From Phascolarctos cinereus (lineage: Eukaryota > Chordata > Mammalia > Diprotodontia > Phascolarctidae), in NCBI RefSeq assembly GCF_002099425.1, contig NW_018344068.1:1966001-2030000 (forward strand): a DNA stretch of 64,000 bases. Reading direction: 5' to 3'. This document shows positions 38,353 to 49,690 of the stretch, piece by piece. The translations under genes were made by a program, and so were the position numbers. Below the pieces are notes generated by a model, which worked only from the letters and a program-made list of their open reading frames with translations, was not told where the DNA came from and did not search any database. Numbering within the stretch: position 1 is the first letter of the stretch; every line of letters starts with the position of its first letter.

Positions 38353-41300
38353 TCTAGACAAAATGTCAGAGTGAACAGGAGCAGGACAGCTCAATGCCTG
38401 TATATGTACTCCGGAACGGATGTAAAACAAGAGTACTAAACTGAATAATGATGAACTAAGGAAACTATTATACCTGCCTTCATCCAGTCAATGAGGACAA
38501 AAGGTGCCAGCCAGAAGTTTACAGGCACTAAGGAGGTACTATAGCCAGAGGATCTAGAGTAAGGAACAGAGTAGGAGACTGGAATACCTCAGAAAAAAGT
38601 CCCCAGAATAGTTAAGAACCTAAAGGGCAGCAATCAGTCCACATAGCCTAAGGGCTCTGACATGAGCCACCTCCAAGAGCCTTGAAGAACTTGGCACTCT
38701 GTACCTGGAGGATACAGGTAAGCCCAGCACCAGCAAGCATGTTGTTGCACAACACCTGTCAGTGGAAAGGAAGGCCAGCATCAGGACCTCTGACAATATA
38801 GACTGGGACCAAATGGGGTAATCATTCCATCCGAGGGTGCAGGAGCAGTTGAGAGCCTAGCACTGACAAAAAGTTTCAATTCAGGAATTAAAAAAAAATG
38901 TACTTACAGACATGAAGCTTGCCTGGATGTAACTCCACTACATCCATCAAAAAACAGAAAAATAGCATCAGATGAAATAATGATCAAGAAATCCAATGGA
39001 CAACTATAGTAAGTAACTTCTTCCACCCCAGAACTGCCCCCAAAAATCAGCTTCAAGTAGGAAAACAGGACTACAGTAGAAGGTGGTGATAATGCTTAAC
39101 CAAACAAGCTTAAAGCCTCCTGGAAAACACTAGAAACAGATGTAGCCTGAAAGGTTTTGTACCTAGAGGCGTAAAGAATAAAAGGCTGCCTTAGTGAAAA
39201 CCCCAAGGGATTGGAAACCTACAGCATGAACTTTGGAAGTGTGAAAAATGATTTCTCTTGGTAATCTGTGTGACTAAGAGCTCCACCCTGCCAGCCTTCA
39301 AACTTCAAAGTTCTTCTGAAGTTCTTCCAGAAGGACAGCACTGATAATGAGATTGGATGCAATCTTCTTATCCTGGTCAAACCTGATCCAAAAGGGAATT
39401 GATTTTATCCTACTCAGGCTTGGGTGGAGCCAGATACTACTGCCTAGACAGATGGAGGCTGGAAGTGGTCTGGAATGATGATGGTTGATATGAGCCCCTG
39501 TTGAAAGGGTATATAACACCAAAAACCCTTTTGAGCCAGTTCTGAACTGGTCTCCTTAGGGAGGCCCAGTTTTGTACTGAACTCCCATGCAATGCATGTC
39601 AAGCCAGCTTGAGAGAAATTAAACTGTGGACACATATACCCTAATTTTGCTTGTCTCTCTCTTAGATAATAAATTGGGGTTTTGAGGTTTCATGGGGTTC
39701 AGGGTTCACAGAAGCAACTGCAAAGGGCAGCAACCAGTGTGGTATGCATGTGCTTAGTGACAGCATTCAGACGAGTAAAGTCCAGGTACTTGGGCTCCAG
39801 GGTCCCTATCCCTATCCTGAGATACACAGAAGGCCCCGAAGATCCAGTGCTCTGAAACTCAAAGATCCAGGGGGACCTAATGCCAGGAGGTGGAGGTCAT
39901 GACCAAACAGGACCTACTGCCCCACTCAAAAGCATAGCAGGAGGCAGAACCTGGCTCAACTGCCTCAATTGGGGCACAAGGCCCCAATTCAGGGACAAAG
40001 ATTAACAAGGTAAATGAAGAAGATATTGATCAATTATTATAAATCCAAAGATACCCCAAAATCTACTCTGTAAGAAGAGAATAACTCCCTAACAACTACA
40101 AACAGATACCCCAAGGGGAAAAAAATGGGTTTTCCACAGGGAAATAAATCGAGATTAAAAATGAAACAAAAGCTCTGGAGGAAAGAGTTGGAAAATAGTT
40201 TAAAATAGAAAGTACCCAAGTGATAGACCTTACCCAAGTGATGGACTCCCTGAAAATTATAACTGACCAAACAGAAAACTGTGACTCCAAAAGGAAACAA
40301 GAAATATAGACTAGACAACTCTAACTATAGAGGACAGGAGAGCTTGAAATTACAAGGTTTATAAACAACAGTAACATAGCCAGAAAAAATGAATATAATT
40401 CTATAGAGGAAAAAAAGTAGATTTTTAATGAAATAGAAGATTTCCAAGCATTCCTGATGAAAAGATCAGAGCTAAATAGAATTTTTTAAATGCAAACACA
40501 TTGGTCAGGCATAACCTAGAAAGGTAAATACATTGGAGGAATTAGAAAGAAAGATCTGACGAAAAAAATGTTTACATCCTAATTGGGAAAGAATTCTAAT
40601 GTCTGTTATGGAGAGAGTAAAATAGAGCAAACAGAAGGCCTGGGAGTAGTTTTGTTCTGTTTAGGTTATCTTAAGAAAGAAAAGGAGGGGAAAAGGAATA
40701 CACCAGAGAAGAAAGGGAGATAAAGGGATGGAACTTATTTCATATAATCAGGATACACAAGAAAAAGGATTATAAAAACATGGAGGAGTGAGGAAGTAGA
40801 CATCACAGGAACCTTACTTTTATCTGAACCAGGCAAAGGAGAGTTGAAAACACACACAAAGAGTTTGGTGTAGGAAAGCATGAAACTAAATAGGGAAACA
40901 GGCAAAAACGAAGAAAGGGGAGGGGAATTTAAGAAGGAAGGTAGGATAATAAAGGATCTATCATATGCAAATTCCAACTTTGGAGGGTAGATCATGAAGG
41001 GAAGATTAAAAGGAAAGAAAAAAAGGGTAAAAACATGTGATTGGGGTCTGGATGAAAATAAGAGGGGTAGTGGGAAGAAGCAATGGGCACATAATCCCTT
41101 GTTACCATATCATTTGTAAAGAAGGAGGTTGGGGGTAAGGAGAGGGAAAAGTATAAGGTGATAGAATTGAGGGAAATATATAATTAACAATAATAACCAT
41201 GAATTTGAATGGGTTGAACTCACCTATAAAATGGAAACACAAAGCAGAAAGAATTAGAAAGCAGAATCCATCAACATGTTGTTTACAAGAAACACACTTA

Positions 41301-41660
41301 AAACAAAGATTCACTCAGAGATAAAATAAAGGGTTGGAGCAAAATTTATTATGCTTTAAGCAGACAAAAAAAGTAGCAATTATGACCTCATACAAGGCAA
41401 AACCAGACATGATTGAAATAGAGAAACTATGTTATGTATAAATACAGCATAGAAAATGAATTATAATCAATACTAAATATATATTCACTGAATGATACAA
41501 CATTTCAAGGAAATTTTCATATTTCAAGGGAAAATAAATTTATTTACAGAGAGAAATAGAAAGAAAAGCTACAACAACTGGGCACTTCCATGTACTTACT
41601 TTCATGTAAATAATAAATTATTGTCCTGAATTGATTTTTTAAAAAATTTAGATGTGATGG
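38353..41660 (+). repeat. L1 5' part: 5' UTR, ORF1 and ORF2 endonuclease
   Basis: An old marsupial L1 in sense, split by an LTR. ORF1-like sequence lies at 40150-40300 (CTCTGGAGGAAAGAGTTGG, TGGACTCCCTGAAAATTATA, CCAAAAGGAAACAAGAAATA). The endonuclease region is at 41190-41370, reading like NLNGLNSPIKW, CCLQETHLKQR and KIKGWSKIYYAL, with the QETH motif of AP endonucleases. Many stops make it non-functional. An AT-rich palindrome follows. Confidence 0.7.
39240..39710 (+). mobile_element. Solo LTR of an endogenous retrovirus, class I-like
   Basis: A 471-base LTR fossil that begins TGTGAA and ends TTCACA, a perfect six-base inverted repeat. It has a four-base duplication GAAG on each side (39236-39239, 39711-39714), the size used by gamma-like viruses. 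Inside are a TATA-like GGGTATATAACACC and an AATAAA-type signal (GATAATAAATTGGG). It is inserted in an L1, so it is younger than that L1. No viral genes remain. Confidence 0.85.
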
Positions 41661-41689
41661 ATACCTGATGATTATTAAATTGGAATAGA

Positions 41690-41730
<41 letters not shown>

Positions 41731-41834
41731 GCATATAAATACATATATCTGTATATAATAGAAAGGGATATATGTATATAATGGAAACACATATATCCTT
41801 TTCTATTCCTGTTCAAAAATCATCAGAAATACAT
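41661..41834. repeat. AT-rich palindrome around (AT)n
   Basis: The left arm 41661-41700 (CTGATGATTATTAAATTGGA, ATAGAAAGGGATATAT) is matched in reverse by 41791-41834 (ATATATCCTTTTCTATTCCT, AAAAATCATCAGAAATAC). The middle is TA-repeat sequence. It is a potential cruciform-forming site. Confidence 0.75.
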
Positions 41835-41984
41835 GTATATATACATATACATACATAAATATATATGTACATATATATATATTACCCAGATGTGCATAGC
41901 ATCTTTACAAAAATTGACCAAATAGAACATAAAAAACCTCACAAATTACATTTACCATTATGCTCCACTTTTCACCTTCCTTTT

Positions 41985-42112
41985 ACATGCTGTCTTTCCT
42001 CATTGGGACATAACTCCTTGAGAGCAGAGACTTCCTTTTTGCTTATATTTGTATCCCCATTGCTACAGTGCTTAGTAGTCAGTGAGTGCTTAATAAATGC
42101 TTGTTGAAGACT
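41985..42112 (+). repeat. L2 3' tail
   Basis: ATAACTCCTTGAGAGCAGAG and GTGAGTGCTTAATAAATGCT. Confidence 0.75.
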
Positions 42113-42184
42113 CTGACTTAACTAGAAACAAAACTTTATAAAAAGCCCAACTAAACACCAAAACAGAAATCTTACTGCTCAAAG

Positions 42185-42290
42185 AAGAGATTTTAAAACT
42201 CATTGATTCCCTGGAATCTAGACCTACTGGTGTAAGGACAGATTGGAGTGAGCAAGCCAGTGTAGAGAGTAAGGAGCCCATTTCCCATGC
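42185..42290 (+). repeat. Unclassified repeat, copy A of an inverted pair
   Basis: TTCCCTGGAATCTAGACCTA and GGACAGATTGGAGTGAGCAA match the reverse complement of 44085-44165 at most positions. Confidence 0.65.
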
Positions 42291-42354
42291 AGGGGGTGAA
42301 ATTGTGGAGGCCATACCAAGTGGCCCATATACCCCAGGCATAAGAAATGGGCTC

Positions 42355-43068
42355 CAAACTATGGCCAAAGGGCTATAAAATTGTGCACACCCTTTGACAC
42401 AGCAATACTACTTCTAGGCCTGTATCCCAAAGAGATCACAAAAATGGGAAAAGGACCCACATGTACAAAAATATTTATAGCAGCTTTTTGTGGTGGCAAA
42501 GAATTGGAAATTGAGGGGATGCCTATCAACTGGGGAATGGCTGAACAAGTTGTGGTGTATGAATGTAATGCTATAAGAAATGATGAGCAGGTGGACTTCA
42601 GAAAAAACATGGAAAGACTTATCTGAACTGATGCTGAGTGAAATGAGCAAAACAAGAACACTGTACACAGTAATAGCAACATCGTGTGATGACTGACATT
42701 GATAGACTAGGCTCTTCTCAGCAATACAAGGATCTAAGACAACTCCAAAAGACTCATGGTGGAAAATGCTATCCACATCCAGAGAAATAACTATGGAGTC
42801 TGAATGCAGATCGAAGCATGCTATTTGCTCTCCTTTTCTTTTGTTGCTTTCTTTTATTTCTTCTTTCTAGGGGTTTCTCCCATTAGTTCTAATTCTTCTA
42901 TACATGATGACTAATGTGAAAATATGCTTAATATGAATGCATAAGTAGAGCCTATATCAGCTTACATGCCATTTTAGGAAGGGGAGAGGAAAGGGAGGAG
43001 AAAATTTAGAACTCAAAATCTTATGGAAGTGAATATTGAAAACTAAAAATAAATAATTTTTTTTTTAG
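42355..43068 (+). repeat. L1 ORF2 end and 3' UTR
   Basis: TTTGACACAGCAATACTACT, CTGTATCCCAAAGAGATCAC, GGAATGGCTGAACAAGTTGT, then GGAAAATGCTATCCACATCC and the tail TTGAAAACTAAAAATAAATA with poly(T/A). 5'-truncated and inactive. Confidence 0.85.
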
Positions 43069-45085
43069 AATGTGTTAAGAAACATCCAAGGTAAAGGCAG
43101 ATTTACACATTGTACAGCTCTCCACAAGGAGAGGTGGTCAGTTTCAAGTTCAAACTTCAAAACTGTACAAAAATAAGGTCTGATTTTATTTCATTCTTCA
43201 TACATTCAATACGTTGCAAGCACAGGTGCCCAACTAATAATAGGCTTCTGTAGCCAGGAATCTGTAACCACTCCTGAAAGGAATGCAAATATGTCTGTTT
43301 ACACAGGGCACTCTTGTACACCATACTGCATCCAGTATATAGTGTATACATAAAAAGCATTACATGTCTAATATAAAGTAGTTTTTTGGAAGGAGTTTCT
43401 GTGTTTAATATTGTGCCAAAAGAATTCTAACTTATTAAATAAAATATATTCTAAATGAACCTAAAATTATACTTTATGAACATAAAATATGTTCTTTTTG
43501 GTGTAATATAGCAATTAAAACTGCAAATAGAAAAAACAAAACTGTAAATAAAGTAGTATTCTCACCCATAACAAGAAGCACTTACGTAATTATTCTTCGA
43601 AAAAGTCAGGAAAACTAATTACTTTTAAAACCCACTAAGACCAACTTATAACTTAGATATTCATACATAAGATATTCAGTGATTCACTAATACTGCAAAA
43701 GAAGCTTTCTTCTAGAGACAGTGGTTTCTTCATGCCAACTGGGTAACAATTGGACGTGTCTTCAAAAAAAGGGCTTACTGAGTATAAATCCTAAGTACAC
43801 ATTTGGTTTTGGAGATATGTTCATCACTTGACTTCTCATTAGAGGGGTATTTGCACCTTCTTGGAAAGAAACTCAGCCAATATCTCTGATCTTACTGACT
43901 TAGTAAATGGGCAGGTGGGGGGTGTAGTGCAGGCTCATACCCATTTTGAATCTGTATGGTAGGAGAAAAAAAATGGGGAAAACAAACATTATTCTAGACT
44001 TTCCTGCCACCCAGAAAACAACAATCATTCAATCCTTTTCTTCTAAAAATAAATAAATTATTATGAAAGAAAGAAAGAAATGAACCTCTTACTTTCTAGA
44101 CTGGCTCGTTCACTCCAATCTGTTCTTACATTAGCAGATCTAGATTCCAGGGAAGGGTTACCACTAGACAGTTACATTTCTAACTCTCTCAGCATTCTAG
44201 GGGTAACCCCATGGTGGGAAAATGCACTCCCTTTGTATTATTTGAGCTCTTGAGCCTTCCATTTATATGAAGCCAACCACTCACAATTATGATGCATTTG
44301 GATCTTAAACATTTACTTACTGATAAGGCAAAATAAATAATAACACCACAAATACTCACCTATTAAAGAAAATTAATAAATAATCCATCACAATTCATAC
44401 AGAATCTTGGACCATACTTTCCAACAATGTACTCAATATCTGTGGAGAAGTGTAGGAAAACACAAAGAAACCTTCCAAGTAGGCACATAAGTAAAATCCA
44501 TGTCCCCTGCATAACTCACAACTGGGATCGTAAATTTTGATGTCTTCTATCTCAAGAACTATCCATATAAGTTCCTTAATAAATGTGCCTTCTATGTTCA
44601 ATAGATGCTTCTACTGCTCGTCTGGGTTGATCTGTGCTATACTTTACTAACACCTCATAGGGGACAATGTCTCAGTCAAACCAGTCAATAGGCAGGATAA
44701 TTCCTCTGATTCTCTGCTTCCAAGTTCTTCCCCTCTGCTCATCTGGACTTACTCAACAGCAACTATATTATCCATCACTTTTAGTTTCAAGTCCAGCTAG
44801 TAAAGTAACTAATTTGTCCTTCTATCTCTCTGTCTCTGTCTCTGTCTCTCCCTCCCCCCCTTACATTTCTGGGTTCAGACTCTCATTGTCTCTACAAATG
44901 ACCTCACCTTAGCTTATGATTAGAAATCAAATTCTCATCTTCTATTTATATTCAGATAAATCACATTTGTTCCATAATAATAAAACAATAGTTCTAGTGT
45001 TCATATTTTTCCACAGCTTGGCATATTCAAAAGGAGGAACTGTCTTAGAACTCAGATTCAGAGTAACTGTTTCCCTTAGAATTAT
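43069..45085. other. AT-rich block with no recognised transposon
   Basis: A - strand poly(A)-like hexamer (TTTATT on +) is at about 43188, and several more AT-rich signals occur. No coding sequence is recognised. A (CT/GTCT) run is at 44822-44850 and copy B of an inverted repeat pair is at 44085-44165. Confidence 0.4.
44085..44165 (-). repeat. Unclassified repeat, copy B of an inverted pair
   Basis: CACTCCAATCTGTTCTTACA and GATCTAGATTCCAGGGAAGG are the reverse complement of the copy at 42185-42290. Confidence 0.65.
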
Positions 45086-45163
45086 GAAACCGATTCAGAT
45101 TTATAAGAATAAAAGCCATTCCCCAGTTGATAAATGGTGAAAGGATTTAAACAGGCACTTCTT

Positions 45164-45638
45164 CTGTTTTTTTTAATTTCATTAATTTATTTTGATTTAT
45201 CAACAATCACTTCCATATGCTTTTGAGTTGAAAGTTTTTCTCCCCCTTCCCATCCCCACCCTCCCCCAGACAGGGCACAATCTGATATAGGCTTTACATT
45301 TACATTCCTATTAAACATATTTTCACATTAGTGAAGTTGTAGGTAAAAATTAAAACCAATAGGAGGAACCATCAGAAAGATGAAACAAAACTCAACAGAA
45401 AGTAAAAATAAGTGACAGCGATTCAACTTCCATAGTTCTTTCTTTGGATGTGGACAGCATTTTCCATCCCGAGGCCTCTGGAGATGTCTTACATCCTTGT
45501 AATGCTGAGAAGGGTTCAGTTTAACAATATTAGTCATCACATAACGTGGCTGTTATTGTGTACAAAGTCCTCTTGGTTCTGCTCACTTCACTCAGCATCA
45601 GACCATATAAGTCTTTCCAGGTTTTTCTGAAGTCATCC
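45164..45638 (-). repeat. L1 3' end inserted antisense
   Basis: Flanked by an exact 17-base duplication TTAAACAGGCACTTCTT (45147-45163, 45639-45655), so the insertion edges are precise. Contents match the L1 tail (GGCACAATCTGATATAGGCT, TGGTTCTGCTCACTTCACTC). Confidence 0.85.
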
Positions 45639-46090
45639 TTAAACAGGCACTTCTTAAGTAAAGAAACCCAAGTTATGTATAGCTATATAAAAATATTTCA
45701 AATCACTATTAGATAAAGCAAATTAAAAGAAGTCTGAAGTTCTACTACAACTTATCAGATTGACAGAATTTATAAAAAAGGAAAATGACAGATATAGGAG
45801 GGGCTCTAGGAAAGCAGGTACATTGATGCAGTATTGGTGAAACTGTAAATTGGTAGTCATTCTGGAAAGCAATTTAAAAGCAGAGAGAAGTAAATAAGTT
45901 ACTAAGTTGTACTCTTTGACCCAGCAATACCACTACTAGGCCTACACTCTAAAGAGATAAAAGAAAAATAATTATAGTAATTCTTTTTGTAGGGGCAAAC
46001 AACTGGAAACTAAGAAAGAGCTTATCAATTGGGAAATGGTTGAATAAATTATGATAGATGAATGTAAAACTATTATACTTTAAGAAATAA

Positions 46091-46228
46091 TGGGGCAGGT
46101 GGGTGGCACAGTGGATACAGCTTTGGCCTTGGAATCAGGAGGACCTGAGTTCAAATCTGGCCTCAGACACCTGACAGTAGCTGTGTGACCCTGGGGGCAA
46201 GTCACTTAACCCTGATTGCTTTAAAAAA
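46091..46228 (+). mobile_element. WSINE/MAR1-type SINE inside L1
   Basis: GGGGCAGGTGGGTGGCACAG, AGGAGGACCTGAGTTCAAAT, TGTGACCCTGGGGGCAAGTC. Flanks AATAATG and AATGATG suggest a short, diverged duplication. Confidence 0.8.
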
Positions 46229-46699
46229 AATGATGAAAGTAGAGGTTTCAGAGAAACCTGGCAAGACTTTGTATGAAATGATAAAGAGTGAAATGAGAAG
46301 AACCAAAATGAACAATTCTGAAAGACTTATGATCAATGAAGTGATCAACTATGATTCCAGAGGCCAGTGATGAAGAATGTTACCCACCTACTGAAAGAGC
46401 AGTAATATACTAATAAGCAGAGTGAGAGACAAATTTTGGACATGGCCAACCAACACAGGAATTTGTTTTGCTTGACTATGTTTATATGTTACAAAGATCT
46501 GTTCTTTTTAGAGGCAGAGAGGAAAGATTGGATAGAGAAAAAAATAAATGCTTGATAATTGAAAAAATTTTAATAAAAAAAAGAAATATGAATAGATCTA
46601 CACCCCTAGACAAGTGAACTTTCAAAGCAAACAAATCAGCAACTACTTTTCTCAGAAGCCGAATTATACATATATCAGTTAAGTGTCTCTCCTCCACCA

Positions 46700-47105
46700 C
46701 TGATGGAGGCCCTCATCACCTCTTGCCTGGACTACTGCAATGCCTGCTCCCTGGACTCTGCTCTACATCTGCTGCTCTGCCGGTTTTAACTCTATAAACA
46801 AGACGCCCTTCCCAGTTAAACTCATCACCTCTAATCTCATCATTGCTAACTCAGCTGCTGACTAATAGTACCTCCCCACAGCCTCTACTTTCCCTCAGAT
46901 TGAAAACTGGAGGGTGGAGTACCAAACTCCACCCCCCAAGTCCCCATCCCATGCCTTCCTTTGTAGAGGCAGAAACTGAACTTTTTATAAGCTCCTTGAG
47001 GGCAGGGACTGTCTTTTTCATTAATTATAATTAATTATAATTGTAACCCCATGTTTAGTGCAGTGCCTGGCTCCCAGTAGGAGCTTAATAAACGTTTATT
47101 GGATT
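46700..47105 (+). repeat. Unclassified module with L2 tail
   Basis: CATCACCTCTTGCCTGGACT, then ACATCTGCTGCTCTGCCGGT and TTAAACTCATCACCTCTAAT, then the L2 tail TATAAGCTCCTTGAGGGCAG and AGCTTAATAAACGTTTATTG. The middle is homologous in reverse to 36377-36850. Confidence 0.6.
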
Positions 47106-47114
47106 GATTTGGTT

Positions 47115-48165
47115 TGGATTGTTGGTTTCCCTGCCATAAGTCTCCCCCCATGCCAGTCCATTCTCCACTCAGCTCTCAAAACGATCTTTCTAAAAGTGCT
47201 ATTCTGATCATGTCCCACCCCCACCCCCACCCTACTCAATAAACTCTAGAGTCTCCCTATCACTTTCAGGTTCAAATATAAAATCTTTTTTTGGCATTCA
47301 AAGCCCTTCCTAACCTGCCTCCCCTCCCCCCATCACTATATACTCTGCAATCCAGTGAGCCTGGTCTCCTTGACATTTCTTTAAAAGACACTCTATCTCC
47401 TAACTCTGGGCATTTTCACTGGCTGTCTCTCATTCCTGGAATGCTCTCTGTCCTTCTCTTCACCTCTTGGCTAAAATCCCAGCTAAAATCTTGTCCTTCA
47501 TTAAGGGAAATAGAGTTAGTTTTTCACAGCATGTCTACTATGGAAGTGTTTTGCATGTATAACCTATATTGAGTTGTTTGCCTTTTCAATGAGGGTGGGT
47601 GGGGAGGGAGGAAGAGAGAAAATTTGAAGCCTAAAGTTTTAAAAACATATGTTTAAAAAAAATGTTTTCACATGCTACTGGGAAATAAGAAATACAGGAG
47701 ATAGGGTACAGAAGTCTATCCTGCCCTACAGGAAAACAACGGGAAGGGGATAAGAGAAAGGGGGAGAGATAGAAGAGGGGCCAGGCTAGGGGAAGGGATA
47801 TTCAGAATGCATGCCATCTTGGGGTAGGGGCAGGGGGGAGATGGGGTGAAAATTCGGAACTCAAAAACTTGTGGAAGGGAATGTTGAAAACTAAAAATAA
47901 ATAAATTTATATTAAAAAAATAAGTAAAATCTTACCTTTCATAGGAATTCTTTCCCAATCTTCTTGAATTCTCATGTCTTTCCTCTATAATTTTCAGTTT
48001 ATCCTATATAAAGCTTGTTTGCATGTTGTCTCCCCCTTTAGACTGTGAACTCCTTGAGGGCAGAGATTTGTCATCTGCCTTTCTTTGAATCCAAGGAGGT
48101 GGCATAGTGCCTGGCACGTAGTAGGCACTTAACAAATGTTTATTGACTGACTGACTCATTACATT
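47115..48165 (+). repeat. L2 3' region split by an L1 piece
   Basis: CATGCCAGTCCATTCTCCAC, ATAAACTCTAGAGTCTCCCT and TGGCATTCAAAGCCCTTCCT run up to 47500. The L2 resumes at about 47926 and ends GACTGTGAACTCCTTGAGGG with GTAGTAGGCACTTAACAAATG. Confidence 0.8.
47505..47925 (+). repeat. L1 3' ends, two types in tandem, inside L2
   Basis: Flanking copies TAAAATCTTGTCCTTCAT and TAAAATCTTACCTTTCAT are a target duplication. Inside, one L1 tail (CATGTATAACCTATATTGAG, GAGAGAAAATTTGAAGCCTA) is followed by a second tail type (GGTACAGAAGTCTATCCTGC, TGTTGAAAACTAAAAATAAA). Confidence 0.7.
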
Positions 48166-48427
48166 CTTCTTTGACAAATCCTTTTGCATTTATCATTTTC
48201 TAATTTGTACATCTTATCTTCCCATACTATTAAATTTTTCTTATTTTTTGATAAAACTGATCATTATTATTTGATTTTACATCACCTAAACAGTCCCAAA
48301 TCCCTCCTCCTCTCCTATTGATTCTCTAAGATCCATCCCTTATAATAAAGATTTTCTTAAAATAAAAAAAAATAGGAGAAAAGAATTTAGCAAAACAATC
48401 AGTACATTTTAAAAATTTGACACTTCA

Positions 48428-48605
48428 TACAATGTTCTAATTCAACAACTACTTATTAAACACTGATTATATGCTATAGACACAAAACCAAAAATACAAC
48501 AATTTCTGTTCTCAAAGAATTTACATTGTATTGAAAGCAAACAACACGTACACTTATGAGTAAATAAGAAAGTGTACAAAGGAATGGGGGAGATGTAAGA
48601 CAGGT
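48428..48605 (-). repeat. L2 3' tail, diverged
   Basis: CAACTACTTATTAAACACTG and TCTGTTCTCAAAGAATTTAC. Confidence 0.6.
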
Positions 48606-48625
48606 CTGACATGGAGGTCACTTTG

Positions 48626-48777
48626 GGTTTTTTTGTTTTTGGTTTTTACTGAGGTGATCAGGGTTAAGTGACTTGCCCAGGGTCACACAGCTAGTAAGTG
48701 TCTGAGGGTGGATTTGAACTCAGGTCCTCCTGACTCCAAAGCCAGAGCTCTGTTCGCTGTGTCACCTAGCTGCCCCT
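48626..48777 (-). mobile_element. WSINE/MAR1-type SINE
   Basis: A full antisense copy with an exact 12-base duplication GAGGTCACTTTG (48614-48625, 48778-48789). Low divergence from the family pattern. Confidence 0.9.
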
Positions 48778-48789
48778 GAGGTCACTTTG

Positions 48790-49370
48790 TTAACAATAAA
48801 ACAAGTATTCCAGAAAGCACCCTAGAACAGTAGGGTAGAGTGGGACAGTGACATGGCAGGGTTGGAGCTGACATGGATGGGTATGAAGGAGTAAGGAGTG
48901 CTGCTCAGGAAAATGCCACCCATGATTTAGAATCATAAGGACTCTGAGTAGGGCTAAAGGACATTAGATTGTCATTCCCTTCATAGTAAAGACAATATTG
49001 ATTTGATTACCAATCCCTGAGAACAAAATGGAGGTAGGGAGAATAATTGGGCAGATTCTCAGAGCATATATTCAGTCCCTGGTACTGAATTTGTTTAGTC
49101 CCAGAAGACTGTAAGACTATCAGGTACTCAGTCCTCATTCACCTTTCTCCTTCCCAGCATCAAGCTCAGTGCTTCTGCCCACAGTAGTAACTTAATTAAT
49201 GTTAACAATAATGACTTCTATTTACATTACCGCATTTGATAATTTCTCCCTCATGTACACTATCACACCACCACTACTCCTCATCAAATTACCTTTAACT
49301 TGAGAGAAGGGGAGAGTTGGTGTCCCCCTACCAGTCCAGTTTATAATTGTAGAAAGTACAATTTATTTGT
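48790..49370. other. Unique intergenic sequence
   Basis: No gene or repeat recognised. Confidence 0.4.
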
Positions 49371-49373
49371 ACA

Positions 49374-49560
49374 GGGGCAGCTAGGTGGCGCAGTGGATAG
49401 AGCACTGGTCCTGGAGTTAGGAGGACCTGAGTTCAAATTTGATCTCAGACCAGACACCACTTGACACTCACTAACTGTGTGACCTTGGGCAAGTCACTTA
49501 ACCCTAACTGCCTCACAAAAAACAAAAAAACAAAAACAAACAAACAAACAAAAAACCCCA
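49374..49560 (+). mobile_element. WSINE/MAR1-type SINE, first of a tandem pair
   Basis: GGGGCAGCTAGGTGGCGCAG to CTGCCTCAC, then a long CAAA-type tail to about 49560. Its head is intact. Confidence 0.9.
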
Positions 49561-49565
49561 GGAAT

Positions 49566-49690
49566 GGGACAGTTAGATGGCGAAATGGATAGAACTCCAG
49601 CCTTAGAGTCAGGAGGACCTGAGTTCAAATCTATATGGCCTCAGACACTTGACATGTGTGACCCCGACTGCCTCACCAAAAAGCATAAAA
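49566..49690 (+). mobile_element. WSINE-like SINE, second of the pair
   Basis: GGGACAGTTAGATGGCGAAA, GTCAGGAGGACCTGAGTTCA and a shortened 3' part. It is more diverged than its neighbour and lies immediately after that neighbour's tail. Confidence 0.75.

Larger units (their letters stand above)
45090..46585 (+). repeat. L1 ORF2 end, interrupted by an L1 and a SINE
   Basis: GCCATTCCCCAGTTGATAAA starts the classic L1 ORF2 terminal stretch. It continues after the antisense L1 with GAAATGACAG-type sequence, TTTGACCCAGCAATACCACT, GGGAAATGGTTGAATAAATT and AAGACTTATGATCAATGAAG. Old and dead. Confidence 0.7.

Noticed and set aside
43069-44600. Possible host gene 3' UTR on the - strand
   Set aside because: A poly(A)-like hexamer is present, but there is no coding sequence, no A tract and no recognised gene, so it is left as unclassified AT-rich DNA.
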